Source: Wolinella sp963540505 (GTDB lineage: Bacteria; Campylobacterota; Campylobacteria; Campylobacterales; Helicobacteraceae). From it: 64,000 nucleotides of DNA. Made by a program: the position numbers and the translations under genes. The stretch spans positions 1-64,000 of the forward strand of contig CAUTMV010000009.1 in NCBI GenBank assembly GCA_963540505.1. The letters run 5' to 3'. Of this stretch, positions 1-7,136 are shown piece after piece (position 1 is the first letter of the stretch; the number at the start of each line of letters is the position of its first letter). Below the pieces are notes generated by a model. It saw nothing but the letters and a program-made list of their open reading frames with translations. It did no database searches and was not told the origin of the DNA.

Positions 1-56
1 AATCCTTGCGCTAACATCGAGATGCATAGTGTTTAACCCCCCATCTGCCCCACAGT

Positions 57-74
57 GGGGGGGGGGGGGGGGGG
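57..74 (+). repeat. 18-G homopolymer upstream of a pilin gene
   Basis: An uninterrupted run of 18 G lies 34 bases before the ATG of the first pilin gene. It is preceded by C-rich sequence (six C at 37-42, CCCC at 48-51) that could pair with it. Long G tracts are the usual phase-variation switches of Campylobacterota because they slip during replication. Here the tract lies outside the coding region, so any effect would be on promoter spacing or the 5' leader rather than on reading frame. The switching role is inferred; the tract itself is plain. Confidence 0.85.
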
Positions 75-108
75 TAGTTTTAGATAGCTTATCTCCAAGG
101 AATAGGAC

Positions 109-618
109 ATGAACAGACGTAGCTTTACCATGATCGAGCTCGTGTTTATTATTGTTATTTTAGGGCTCTTAGCCGCCGTTGCGATCCCTAAGCTCGCAAC
201 AAGCCGTGAAGACTCCAAAATCATCTCCATCTCCCAAGACATCGAGACCATCATGCAGGCGATCCCCGCGATGGCGATGAGTCGCGGGGAGGCTGCGGTT
301 CAGAAGTTCTCTGATGCGGTTACCCTCAATAGGACCAACTGGGGCGTAGAGAAGCCCGTACTCAATGGCTCGATGAGTGATGCGACTGCGATTTATGCCA
401 TGTATTCGGGATATTCTAGCCAGCCACCTGTGGATGGCTTGGGATCATGCTTGATAATCTCCTTTGAAGTCGCACCTGATCCTAGCGATGTGGAGGGGAT
501 CGCCGCAAATCAGAGATACCTCAAGTTTAGAGTAGGCGGCGGTGGAGGGTGTGAGGAGCTCGGAGTGCCGCAGAGCGGTCTAAATATCCCGCTCACAGGC
601 AAAAGCATAAAATTTTAA
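109..618 (+). CDS. type IV pilin-like protein, group A (P1)
   Basis: Protein of 169 aa with a class III prepilin signal: a short basic leader (MNRRS), then FTMIE with the conserved Glu at +5 of the mature protein, and a hydrophobic helix to about residue 28. It should be cleaved and methylated by the prepilin peptidase encoded at 6351 and then polymerised, or act as a minor pilin. The residue before the cleavage point is Ser, not the usual Gly. Two Cys lie in the C-terminal third (GSCLI and GGCEELGVP) and could form the disulfide loop typical of pilins. It closely resembles the gene at 31445 through the whole N-terminal half (QDIETI, AIPAMAMS, KFSDAV, TNWGV). An AAGGAA ribosome site lies at 97-102. 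A second pilin gene follows after 12 bases, so the two are probably co-transcribed. Confidence 0.9.
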   Translation: MNRRSFTMIELVFIIVILGLLAAVAIPKLATSREDSKIISISQDIETIMQAIPAMAMSRGEAAVQKFSDAVTLNRTNWGVEKPVLNGSMSDATAIYAMYSGYSSQPPVDGLGSCLIISFEVAPDPSDVEGIAANQRYLKFRVGGGGGCEELGVPQSGLNIPLTGKSIKF

Positions 619-630
619 TAGGGAGTTGAA

Positions 631-1155
631 ATGAAACGACACGCTTTTACGATGATTGAGATTATTTTTATCGTCGTCATACTGGGGATTCTCGCTGCGA
701 TTGCGATCCCTAAAATGTCTGCAAGTCGGGTTGATGCAAAAGTAGTGGCGATTAGGCAGGATGTGAGCACAATCATGCAAGCTCTCCCCGCGATGGCGGC
801 ATCGGAGGGGAGGACAATGATCAAGATAATTCCCAGAGATGGATATAGTCCTTTATCTGATATGACTTTTGGTTTGGTGGCTGAAATTAGTAGAGCCAAC
901 TGGGAGACCTACCCCACAAAAGGTGAAGATTTTCGAGGTGCGGGTGCCATTTATAGCACTCTCTCAAAAAATGGTGGGAGTGCTACTAGTGAACAGGACG
1001 CGTGCGTCATAATGAAGCTTGAAGGTCGCACGGGTGCTAGCGCAGCGGAAGAAGCCAATCTCATCGTGGATATAAGCGATACTCCTGTGTGCAGGAAGAT
1101 CGGCACACCGGGAATCACGAAAGTCCCCATCGTAGCCAAGAGGATAAAAAGGTAA
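631..1155 (+). CDS. type IV pilin-like protein, group B (P2)
   Basis: Protein of 174 aa with leader MKRHA, then FTMIE and a hydrophobic N-terminal helix; predicted substrate of prepilin peptidase. Ala occupies the position before cleavage. The C-terminal region holds a Cys in DACVIM and a second in the motif CRKIGTPG, which recurs almost unchanged in the genes at 30586 and 32605; these three form a second pilin group. The gene sits just downstream of the group A pilin, with GGGAG about 9 bases before its ATG, consistent with a two-gene operon. Major pilin, minor pilin or pseudopilin cannot be told apart from sequence alone. Confidence 0.88.
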   Translation: MKRHAFTMIEIIFIVVILGILAAIAIPKMSASRVDAKVVAIRQDVSTIMQALPAMAASEGRTMIKIIPRDGYSPLSDMTFGLVAEISRANWETYPTKGEDFRGAGAIYSTLSKNGGSATSEQDACVIMKLEGRTGASAAEEANLIVDISDTPVCRKIGTPGITKVPIVAKRIKR

Positions 1156-1470
1156 TAAGCTTCAAGCAAGAATCCCTCTTTTGCTCCGCGCGAGGGTCGC
1201 TCTATCGCGTATGGGGCGAAACTCATCTTCGCGATTCCTCGCAAATCTACTCTGTGTGGATGTATTTGCGTCTAGGCGGGGATCGTGCCTCCGGTGAAAG
1301 CCTGCAATTTATCTGCAAATTGTGTAAAATGGCGACATTTTGTCCTTGCTAGAAGCGTAGCAAATGCTTTGTGTGCAAATTCATGGTTGTTTGGGCGGGG
1401 GTAATCTTTTTGCGATTCTTCTGATGTGCACGGGCGGGACGTCTCAAATCGTAAGATAAAAGGAAAATTA
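1156..1470. other. intergenic, no gene seen
   Basis: These 315 bases hold no convincing reading frame. A perfect inverted repeat AAAATG-GCGA-CATTTT lies at 1326-1341 and may be an operator or weak hairpin; TAAAAT at 1325-1330 could serve as a -10 element for the downstream LOG-family gene. No clear terminator follows the pilin pair. Confidence 0.5.
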
Positions 1471-2109
1471 ATGGCAAAAAAGGAAGCTCCTTTCAATCAG
1501 GAGAGAATTGCCGCAGAACTGGCGCGTGCATCGGGATTCTTGGAGGGAATCGGCGCGGCGGTCAGCGTTTTTGGTAGCGCGCGCTTTAGGGAAGGAAGTC
1601 GCTATTACAGCGAAGCGCGCGAGCTCGGGAAAGCCTTAGCGCAGCAGGGTTATGCAGTCATCACGGGAGGCGGTCCCGGGATTATGGAGGCGGCGAATCG
1701 CGGCGCGAAAGAGGGCGAGGGAATCTCCATAGGGCTGAATATCATTCTGCCCCACGAGCAGCACTCTAATGGCTATCTGGATAGAGAGATGGAGTTTTAC
1801 TATTTTTTTATTCGCAAGCTCATGTTTGTGCACTATTCAAGCGCATTTATCGTGCTTCCGGGCGGTCTTGGCACGCTTGATGAGCTTTTTGAAGTGCTAA
1901 CACTCATGCAGACGGGTAAAAGCAAAGCCCCTGCGGTGTTACTTTATGGACGCGAATATTGGCAAGAGCTTGAGGCATGGATTAGAGAGAAATTGCTTGG
2001 CAGCGGAGCAATTTCAGAGCGAGATTGTGAACTTTGGAAGATCGTGGATAGCGTGCAGGAGGTGCTTGAGTGTATGCGAGGCGATTCTTGGCATATTGAC
2101 GCAGTTTAA
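1471..2109 (+). CDS. LOG-family nucleotide-binding protein (TIGR00730 type)
   Basis: Protein of 212 aa with a Rossmann-type fold of the 'lysine decarboxylase-like' LOG family. GSAR near residue 37, GGGPGIMEAANRGA near residue 70 and the signature PGGLGTLDELFE near residue 133 are all present. Characterised members hydrolyse cytokinin or purine nucleoside 5'-monophosphates to free base and ribose 5-phosphate, and PGGxGTxxE is the catalytic/phosphate-binding motif. The frame is open back to 1426, but AAAAGGAAAA just before the ATG at 1471 and homology starting there favour this start. It seems monocistronic. The family is secure; the physiological substrate is not. Confidence 0.85.
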   Translation: MAKKEAPFNQERIAAELARASGFLEGIGAAVSVFGSARFREGSRYYSEARELGKALAQQGYAVITGGGPGIMEAANRGAKEGEGISIGLNIILPHEQHSNGYLDREMEFYYFFIRKLMFVHYSSAFIVLPGGLGTLDELFEVLTLMQTGKSKAPAVLLYGREYWQELEAWIREKLLGSGAISERDCELWKIVDSVQEVLECMRGDSWHIDAV

Positions 2110-2182
2110 AAGATGATTTTTAGATAATTTTTGCGATCAAGCAAGTTAATTCAATAAATCAAAAAGTGGGAATGGCGTTAGA

Positions 2183-2548
2183 CTATTTTCGCTTTAGAAA
2201 AAGAAGTTCCGCTTTAATTTTGTGATACATATACTCTTTAGCGTTTAGATCGAGCGAAAAAATTTCTCCCATCAATTCTCTAAAATCGCCCTCGCTCACT
2301 ATGTGCTCTCTGGCGCACTCTTGTGTCTTATCCAAAAAGACCTCGCCGACCCCGTTGCTCAGGTAGTTTAGGTTGATTCCCTCTTCTTTGGCGATTTCAA
2401 TCATCGATTTGGTCAGGTTGTCATCACGCTTGAATTTGATAACGGCTTGCTCGGACATGCCGTATTTTTGGGCGATTACCTTATTTTCGAATCTGCCGTA
2501 TTTCTTCTCGATCGCTGTTTTGAATCGCTGTCCAATCGTCTCTTTCAT
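2183..2548 (-). CDS. CI-repressor-like HTH regulator
   Basis: Protein of 121 aa. Residues 1-60 form a phage CI-type helix-turn-helix domain (KYGMSEQAVIKFKRDDN, then EEGINLNYLSNGVG, the usual end of this domain). The rest is short and helical with no peptidase domain, so it is not a self-cleaving repressor. GGAGGTG precedes the ATG. No phage genes surround it; such orphan CI-like regulators are common in Campylobacterota. A strong AT-rich inverted repeat lies about 125 bases upstream, in the gap shared with the divergent acetyltransferase gene, and is a candidate operator. DNA binding is a confident prediction; targets are unknown. Confidence 0.8.
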   Translation of the reverse strand: MKETIGQRFKTAIEKKYGRFENKVIAQKYGMSEQAVIKFKRDDNLTKSMIEIAKEEGINLNYLSNGVGEVFLDKTQECAREHIVSEGDFRELMGEIFSLDLNAKEYMYHKIKAELLFLKRK

Positions 2549-2673
2549 GGTGCACCTCCGTTTGCTTTTTCGTATGATGAGTCAGTCTACGTTTTGTATG
2601 TGTCATCATGTGACAATCCCATAATTATATAATAAAGAAAGCTTTTAAAAATATAAAATCTTAGATAAAACGG

Positions 2674-2709
2674 AATAGTTAAATATTCTTAAGCATATAT
2701 TTAACTATT
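2674..2709. promoter_or_regulatory. perfect 13-bp inverted repeat between divergent genes
   Basis: AATAGTTAAATAT at 2674-2686 is repeated exactly as its reverse complement at 2697-2709, around a 10-base spacer. It lies in an AT-rich gap between the CI-like regulator and the acetyltransferase gene, 43 bases before the latter's ATG. A regulator operator is more likely than a terminator because transcription diverges here and no T-run follows the stem. The binding protein is inferred only from proximity. Confidence 0.6.
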
Positions 2710-2752
2710 TATCCGCATAAAACATAAAAGATAATTCTAAAGGGGGCGAAAT

Positions 2753-3337
2753 ATGGGAATCGTGCGTGCAGAGCCGAGCGATGCGAAAGAGGCGGTGGCG
2801 TTGTTGAGAGAGGCGATGGGTGAGATTGCGGAGTTTTTGACGGGGAGTGGCGATGAGGCGACGATTTTATCAACGCTAGAGCGATATTTCCTCAATAAAA
2901 AGAGTCGCATAGGCTATGAGGGGGCGTGGCTCTATCGCGAGGATACGCTCGGCGATTCCCGCGTGGAATCTGACGAGGTTATAGGGGCGATTAATTGCTA
3001 TTTGGGCGATGAGGCTAAAGCATTAGATGAGCCTATTTTACGGCATTTACGCTCTTTGGGAATCGAGCAGCAGATTGAGGTGGAGTGCGAAAAGGGCGAT
3101 CTTTACATCGATTCCCTCGCGGTAAAGCCTCAGTATCGAAATCGAGGAATCGCACGCAAACTCATCATGCACGTTGTTTCACTCGCACAAGAGATGGGCG
3201 CGCAGCGAGTCGCTTTGTTGGTTGATTGTGATAAAATCTCGCTCAAGGAGTATTATGCGAGGCTCGGATTTAGCGATGAGGGTGAGCGAATCATCGGCAC
3301 TCATCGCTACGCTCGCATGATTTATACAAAGGAGTGA
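2753..3337 (+). CDS. GNAT-family N-acetyltransferase
   Basis: Protein of 194 aa with a GNAT acetyl-CoA fold. The core is IDSLAVKPQYRNRGIARKLI, containing the R/Q-x-x-G-x-G/A pyrophosphate-binding motif, followed by the C-terminal EYYARLGF typical of the family. It transfers an acetyl group from acetyl-CoA to an unknown amine. AGGGGGCGAA precedes the ATG. Its stop is one base from the following small lipoprotein gene, so it heads an apparent operon with the lipoprotein, cmoB and a hotdog protein. Confidence 0.8.
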   Translation: MGIVRAEPSDAKEAVALLREAMGEIAEFLTGSGDEATILSTLERYFLNKKSRIGYEGAWLYREDTLGDSRVESDEVIGAINCYLGDEAKALDEPILRHLRSLGIEQQIEVECEKGDLYIDSLAVKPQYRNRGIARKLIMHVVSLAQEMGAQRVALLVDCDKISLKEYYARLGFSDEGERIIGTHRYARMIYTKE

Positions 3338-3338
3338 T

Positions 3339-3530
3339 ATGCGCCTGTTTTTTGTCGCTCTAGGAATCGCGCTTTTAGGCGGGTGCGTCCATCATAATCA
3401 GTGCGGATTCTCGCCTAACCTTTATGACGAAAAAGAGGTCTATTACGATTCCCAAGGGAGTTACAAGGAGAAGTGCCCTCCGAGCAATTTCTTAAAATAT
3501 CGCGATTTTGGACTAAAAGATCGTGACTGA
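3339..3530 (+). CDS. small lipoprotein
   Basis: Protein of 63 aa starting with a lipoprotein signal: hydrophobic residues 3-14, then lipobox LGGC with the acylated Cys at residue 16. The mature part is about 48 residues, polar, with two more Cys (QCGF and KCPP) that may pair. The gene overlaps the GTG start of cmoB by eight bases. A lipoprotein gene also sits near the cmoB/hotdog pair of Campylobacter jejuni (Cj0976-Cj0978), though I cannot confirm homology. Function unknown. Confidence 0.75.
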   Translation: MRLFFVALGIALLGGCVHHNQCGFSPNLYDEKEVYYDSQGSYKEKCPPSNFLKYRDFGLKDRD

Positions 3531-4437
3531 GGAGATTCAAAAGCTCATTTCCGAGCGTGAAACGAGCTTTTTTGCCCGCAAGGACATTGCCCCGTTGCGC
3601 AGGCAGCTTGAGCGACTTGCGATTCCTGAAAATTGCAAAATGACGCTCGGAGAGATTGTGCGCGTTTGGTGGGAGCGCACGCCCGAACATGAGGCGCAAG
3701 AAGCGGCGATTAGGGATTTTGCGCAGAGCCTGAAGCCTTGGCGAAAAGGACCTTTTGCGCTCGGTGAGCTTTTGATTGACAGCGAATGGGTAAGCTCCAA
3801 AAAATATGCGCTGCTGGAGCCGCATATTGACCTTAGGGACAAAGAAGTCGCCGATGTGGGGTGCAATAACGGCTATTACATGTTTCGCATGCTCGAGAAG
3901 TCGCCCAAAAGCCTTACGGGTTTTGACCCCTCGCCGCTCTATCGCACGCAGTTTGATTTTATTAATCGCTTTATCAACGCTCCGATTAGGTTCGAGATGT
4001 TGGGCGTGGAGCATTTGGAGGGGTATGGGAAGCGTTTTGATACGATTTTCTGCCTAGGCGTGCTTTACCATCGGAGCGACCCCATTCAGATGCTAAAGAG
4101 CCTCAATAAAGCCCTGAAAGTCGGTGGAGAGCTGATTTTAGATACGCTCATGATTGCGGGCAGCGATGAAGTGGCTCTCACGCCAAATGGGCGTTACGCT
4201 AAAATGCCCAACGTCTATTTTATCCCTACGGAGAATGCGCTTAGGAATTGGCTCATGCGCGCTAATTTTGAGGGAATCCTGACGCTGGCGGTTTCGCAGA
4301 CAACTAGCGAGGAGCAGCGCAAGACTGAGTGGGTGGATTCTGAGAGTTTGGAGGATTTTTTGCGCTCAAGCGAGGAGACGATCGAGGGCTATCCCGCCCC
4401 TAGGAGAATCTACATCAAAGCATACAAAGGAGCATAG
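3523..4437 (+). CDS. cmoB: tRNA U34 carboxymethyltransferase
   Basis: Protein of 304 aa, close to the usual CmoB length. CmoB uses carboxy-S-adenosyl-methionine to convert 5-hydroxyuridine to 5-carboxymethoxyuridine at tRNA wobble position 34. Visible features are the SAM-type pocket VADVGCNNGYYMFRML near residue 108, FDPSPLYRTQFDFIN near residue 135, and CLGVLYHRSDPIQMLKSL near residue 177, all characteristic of this family rather than of other methyltransferases. The start is GTG at 3523, overlapping the lipoprotein gene. The next gene starts immediately after its stop, so the two are probably translationally coupled. CmoA is not in the window. Confidence 0.9.
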   Translation: MTEEIQKLISERETSFFARKDIAPLRRQLERLAIPENCKMTLGEIVRVWWERTPEHEAQEAAIRDFAQSLKPWRKGPFALGELLIDSEWVSSKKYALLEPHIDLRDKEVADVGCNNGYYMFRMLEKSPKSLTGFDPSPLYRTQFDFINRFINAPIRFEMLGVEHLEGYGKRFDTIFCLGVLYHRSDPIQMLKSLNKALKVGGELILDTLMIAGSDEVALTPNGRYAKMPNVYFIPTENALRNWLMRANFEGILTLAVSQTTSEEQRKTEWVDSESLEDFLRSSEETIEGYPAPRRIYIKAYKGA

Positions 4438-4896
4438 ATGGACAGCATCGTAGAAGAGCAGGAGGTTGCGCCGCGTCCCGAGGAGTTTGTCCCGCAGAAA
4501 ATCTATCTTGAGGCGGACGCTTCGTTTGGCGAAGTGCGGGAGATGACCAAAGGGGCGGCGAAAATTTGGTTCTCCACGACGCGCTCGATGATGGTCGATG
4601 GTATGGGATTGGTGCATTCGGGATTTATATTTTCGTCGGCGAATTTTGCGGCTTTGTGCGCGGTGAATAATCCTAATGCGATTTTGCTCGGTGCTGATGT
4701 GAAATTCCTCGCGCCTATTGAGGTGGGGCATGATATAGAGTTTCGCGCCCATTCGCTTCAGAGCGACACCAAGAAGCGCGAAGTGCGTGTGGAAGGGTAT
4801 GTGCTTGATATTAAGGTCTTTGAGGCGATGTTTTATGTCGCTATTTTTGAAAATCACATATTCAAGCTGCGTATTACGGAGAAAAAGCCTCACTAG
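4438..4896 (+). CDS. hotdog-fold protein, Cj0977-like
   Basis: Protein of 152 aa resembling the hotdog-fold protein Cj0977 of Campylobacter jejuni, which follows cmoB there too. The central section (MVDGMGLVHSGFIFSSANFA, then LGADVKFLAPIEVGHDIEF) has the layout of acyl-CoA thioesterase-like hotdog domains. In C. jejuni the protein is needed for invasion and its gene is co-expressed with flagellar genes. An acyl-CoA or fatty-acid-related ligand is expected for the fold but unproven. The start abuts the cmoB stop. The last four bases overlap the convergent rsfS gene. Confidence 0.8.
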   Translation: MDSIVEEQEVAPRPEEFVPQKIYLEADASFGEVREMTKGAAKIWFSTTRSMMVDGMGLVHSGFIFSSANFAALCAVNNPNAILLGADVKFLAPIEVGHDIEFRAHSLQSDTKKREVRVEGYVLDIKVFEAMFYVAIFENHIFKLRITEKKPH

Positions 4897-5228
4897 CGGG
4901 CGTTTAATCCCTTTTGGATTCCCGCTAGGAACTCTTCGAGGTTGAATTTTTTGCGGTGATTTTCCGTAAAGAGATGAATCATAATGTCCCCCAAATCCGC
5001 CACAATCCACTCATCGCTCTCTTCGGTCGCATAAAAGGTCTCACCAAGGGGCTTTAGCTCACTTTTAAGCGCATCAATGAGTGCGGCGGCGTGTTTGTCC
5101 GCTAGAGCCGTGGCAATTACCACATAATCGACCAGATAATCACTCCCTTTGAGCTCGAAAACCTCGATATTTTCGCCCTTTTTGTCGTCCAAAATTCTTA
5201 CAATTTCCTTAATAATCGCTTCTCTCAA
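4893..5228 (-). CDS. rsfS: ribosome silencing factor RsfS
   Basis: Protein of 111 aa, a typical length. RsfS (YbeB/Iojap family) binds ribosomal protein uL14 on the 50S subunit and blocks subunit joining when nutrients are short. The family core is clear: VFELKG, DYVVIATALADKHAAALID, then EESDEWIVADLGDIMIHLFT near residues 68-87. The start is TTG, preceded by AAGGAAAAG. It follows nadD by ten bases, an arrangement widely conserved in bacteria. Confidence 0.93.
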   Translation of the reverse strand: MREAIIKEIVRILDDKKGENIEVFELKGSDYLVDYVVIATALADKHAAALIDALKSELKPLGETFYATEESDEWIVADLGDIMIHLFTENHRKKFNLEEFLAGIQKGLNAR

Positions 5229-5238
5229 CTGCTTTTCC

Positions 5239-5811
5239 TTAGATCGATATCGGGTTCTGAGCTAGCACTTCATCTCTTATGCATGCGGGGATCGCCTCTT
5301 TTAGCGCGCTAGAGAGCTCTCCTTTATCAAGTTCCGTGCGGATTTCGCTTGAGCTGATGCGTTCACTAAGCTCAAGTGTGCGAAAAGAGCGCGCAATCTC
5401 CGCTTCATCGCGTCGAATTATAACGAACTCCACAAGCTTCTTAAGCTCTGCGAAAGAGTGCCATTCATGAAGTCTGGGAAGCTGATCGCTCCCCAAGAGA
5501 AGATAAAAATGCTCAATTTTGCCGCGCTCTTTAAGGAATCGCACCGTCTGTATCGTGGGCGTGGGCGCACCTTTGGCGATTTCAAAATCCGTTACTTCAA
5601 TACACTCGGAATCTCGGGAATCGCGCGCTATATCACGCATCCATTTTAATCGGAGTGAAGCGGGGAATCGCGCGCTGTTTTTGAAAGGATTCAAATATGC
5701 GGGCGCGATGTAGAGCCTGTCGATAGGAAGCGCGCGAAAAGCCGCCTCAATAATCGCCACATGCCCCCTGTGCGGAGGGTCAAAAGAGCCTCCAAAAAGC
5801 GCAATTCTCAC
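5239..5811 (-). CDS. nadD: nicotinate-nucleotide adenylyltransferase
   Basis: Protein of 190 aa. It adenylates nicotinic acid mononucleotide to deamido-NAD in NAD synthesis. The nucleotidyltransferase signature FGGSFDPPHRGHV at residues 6-18 carries the ATP-binding HxGH, and the C-terminal ISSSEIRTEL is the second conserved ATP-binding motif. Its ATG overlaps the nikR stop by four bases (ATGA), so it is probably translated by coupling with nikR. rsfS follows. Confidence 0.93.
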   Translation of the reverse strand: MRIALFGGSFDPPHRGHVAIIEAAFRALPIDRLYIAPAYLNPFKNSARFPASLRLKWMRDIARDSRDSECIEVTDFEIAKGAPTPTIQTVRFLKERGKIEHFYLLLGSDQLPRLHEWHSFAELKKLVEFVIIRRDEAEIARSFRTLELSERISSSEIRTELDKGELSSALKEAIPACIRDEVLAQNPISI

Positions 5812-6218
5812 TGAAAGCTTGAAGCGCGCGTAAGTTTGGAAAACTTCACACCTCTGAGCCCGCCGATAGAGACGGCAATCTCCTCGATTCTCTTCGGTGT
5901 GCCCTTGATGATGATCGTCTCAAGGCAATTATGATGATCGACATGGACGTGCGTGGTGCAGAGGATATGAATGTGGCTTTGGTGCTGAATGTCAATCATG
6001 CGCTGATTGAGCTCGCGCTGATGATGATCATAGACGATCGTGAGCACCCCCACTGCGTCCTCGCTGCCCTTTTCCCACTTCTCCTCGACCATCTTCTCGC
6101 GTATGAGATCTCGCACCAGCTCAGAGCGTGAAGAGTAGCCTTGATGAATGATTTTGTTATCCAGCTCCGTAAGGAGTTTCTCGGGCAATGAAACGGAGAA
6201 ACGAATGACCTTATCCAT
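5808..6218 (-). CDS. nikR: nickel-responsive regulator NikR
   Basis: Protein of 136 aa with the two-domain NikR design: an N-terminal ribbon-helix-helix (RFSVSLPEKLLTELDNKI, GYSSRSELVRDLIRE) and a C-terminal ACT-like domain. The nickel-binding set His, His-x-His and Cys is visible in HIHILCTTHVHVDHHNC. NikR represses or activates nickel uptake and urease or hydrogenase genes according to Ni(II). It is first in an operon with nadD and rsfS, which is unusual for a metal regulator but may only reflect genome compaction. The 132-base gap before the divergent pilD holds an AT-rich stretch that may include an autoregulatory site; I could not assign one firmly. Confidence 0.93.
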   Translation of the reverse strand: MDKVIRFSVSLPEKLLTELDNKIIHQGYSSRSELVRDLIREKMVEEKWEKGSEDAVGVLTIVYDHHQRELNQRMIDIQHQSHIHILCTTHVHVDHHNCLETIIIKGTPKRIEEIAVSIGGLRGVKFSKLTRASSFQ

Positions 6219-6350
6219 TAGAAATCCTTATGATAATTTTGTAATTCTCAGACCCGATTTTATCAAAATAGCGTATGCTTTACCAGTTAATTCACGGCTT
6301 AGCAAGCTTTTTGTAAAATCAAATCTTTTAAAGCTTTCAAAGGGGCGCAC

Positions 6351-7136
6351 GTGGAGTGGTTGATCGTCGGAGTTTTCGGGCTGTTATTCGGGTCGTTTCT
6401 AAATGTTCTAATCGTGCGCATGCCTCGCGATGAGAGCGTCTGTTTCCCCGCTTCACATTGCCCGATGTGCCGCACTCCTTTGCGCTGGTGGCACAATATT
6501 CCGCTCTTTTCTTTTCTTTTTTTGCGTGCGCGCTGCAGTTTTTGCGGTGCGAAAATCTCTTTTATGTATCCGCTCATCGAGCTTTTCGGCGCGCTTTTAG
6601 CCCTTGTGATTTTTGCAAAAGATTCCCACCTTGCCACGACTTTTGCGCTTTTTATCGCTTTTGCCCTCTTGCTTGCCCTCTCGCTCATCGACCTAAAAAC
6701 TCAGCTCGTCCCCGATTCCCTCAACTTCTCCGCGCTCTTTTTCGCACTTTTGTATGGGGCGTTATCTTACGTCGATTCCTTCCCTTTTGTGGGAATCGAG
6801 CCGTTTTTTACCGCTTTGGAGGGCTTTTTTGAACATTTTAAAGAAGCGGCACTCCTCGCAGGCGCACTTACGCTTTTGCGTTTTGCCCTCTCATCACTCC
6901 TCAAGCGCGAGGCGATGGGCGAGGGAGATATTATCGTTGCGGCGAGCATGGGGGCGATTCTTGGCGCGGGGATGGCGTTTGTGGCTATTTTTGTGGCTGC
7001 ACTCGGTGCGCTTGTGATTTTGCTCTTTTTGGGGAATCGTGCCAAAGTGCCTTTTATTCCGTTTTTAACCCTCGGAACCTTCGTGGTGTATTACTTTAGC
7101 GAGTTTTTCGAGCTCTACTTAGAGTCACTTTTATGA
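6351..7136 (+). CDS. pilD: prepilin peptidase (type IV leader peptidase/methylase)
   Basis: Protein of 261 aa, an integral membrane aspartic protease that removes prepilin leaders and N-methylates the new first residue. The N-terminal GSFLNVLIVRMP is followed by a four-Cys zinc site (HCPMC, then RCSFCG), as in bifunctional PilD. The two catalytic Asp are in LIDLKTQLVPD near residue 112 and GEGD near residue 191. About seven or eight hydrophobic segments are visible. The start is GTG at 6351. It is the only processing enzyme in the window for the six pilin-like proteins. The downstream lptF-type gene overlaps it by four bases. Confidence 0.92.
   Translation: MEWLIVGVFGLLFGSFLNVLIVRMPRDESVCFPASHCPMCRTPLRWWHNIPLFSFLFLRARCSFCGAKISFMYPLIELFGALLALVIFAKDSHLATTFALFIAFALLLALSLIDLKTQLVPDSLNFSALFFALLYGALSYVDSFPFVGIEPFFTALEGFFEHFKEAALLAGALTLLRFALSSLLKREAMGEGDIIVAASMGAILGAGMAFVAIFVAALGALVILLFLGNRAKVPFIPFLTLGTFVVYYFSEFFELYLESLL

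Noticed and set aside
57..74. G tract as a sequencing artefact
   Set aside because: Exact length may be uncertain, but a matching G8 tract in the same place before another pilin and the known biology of such tracts make it a real feature.
33..254. Minus-strand frame containing a polyproline run
   Set aside because: The prolines come only from the G tract read in antisense; the frame lies over the pilin gene.
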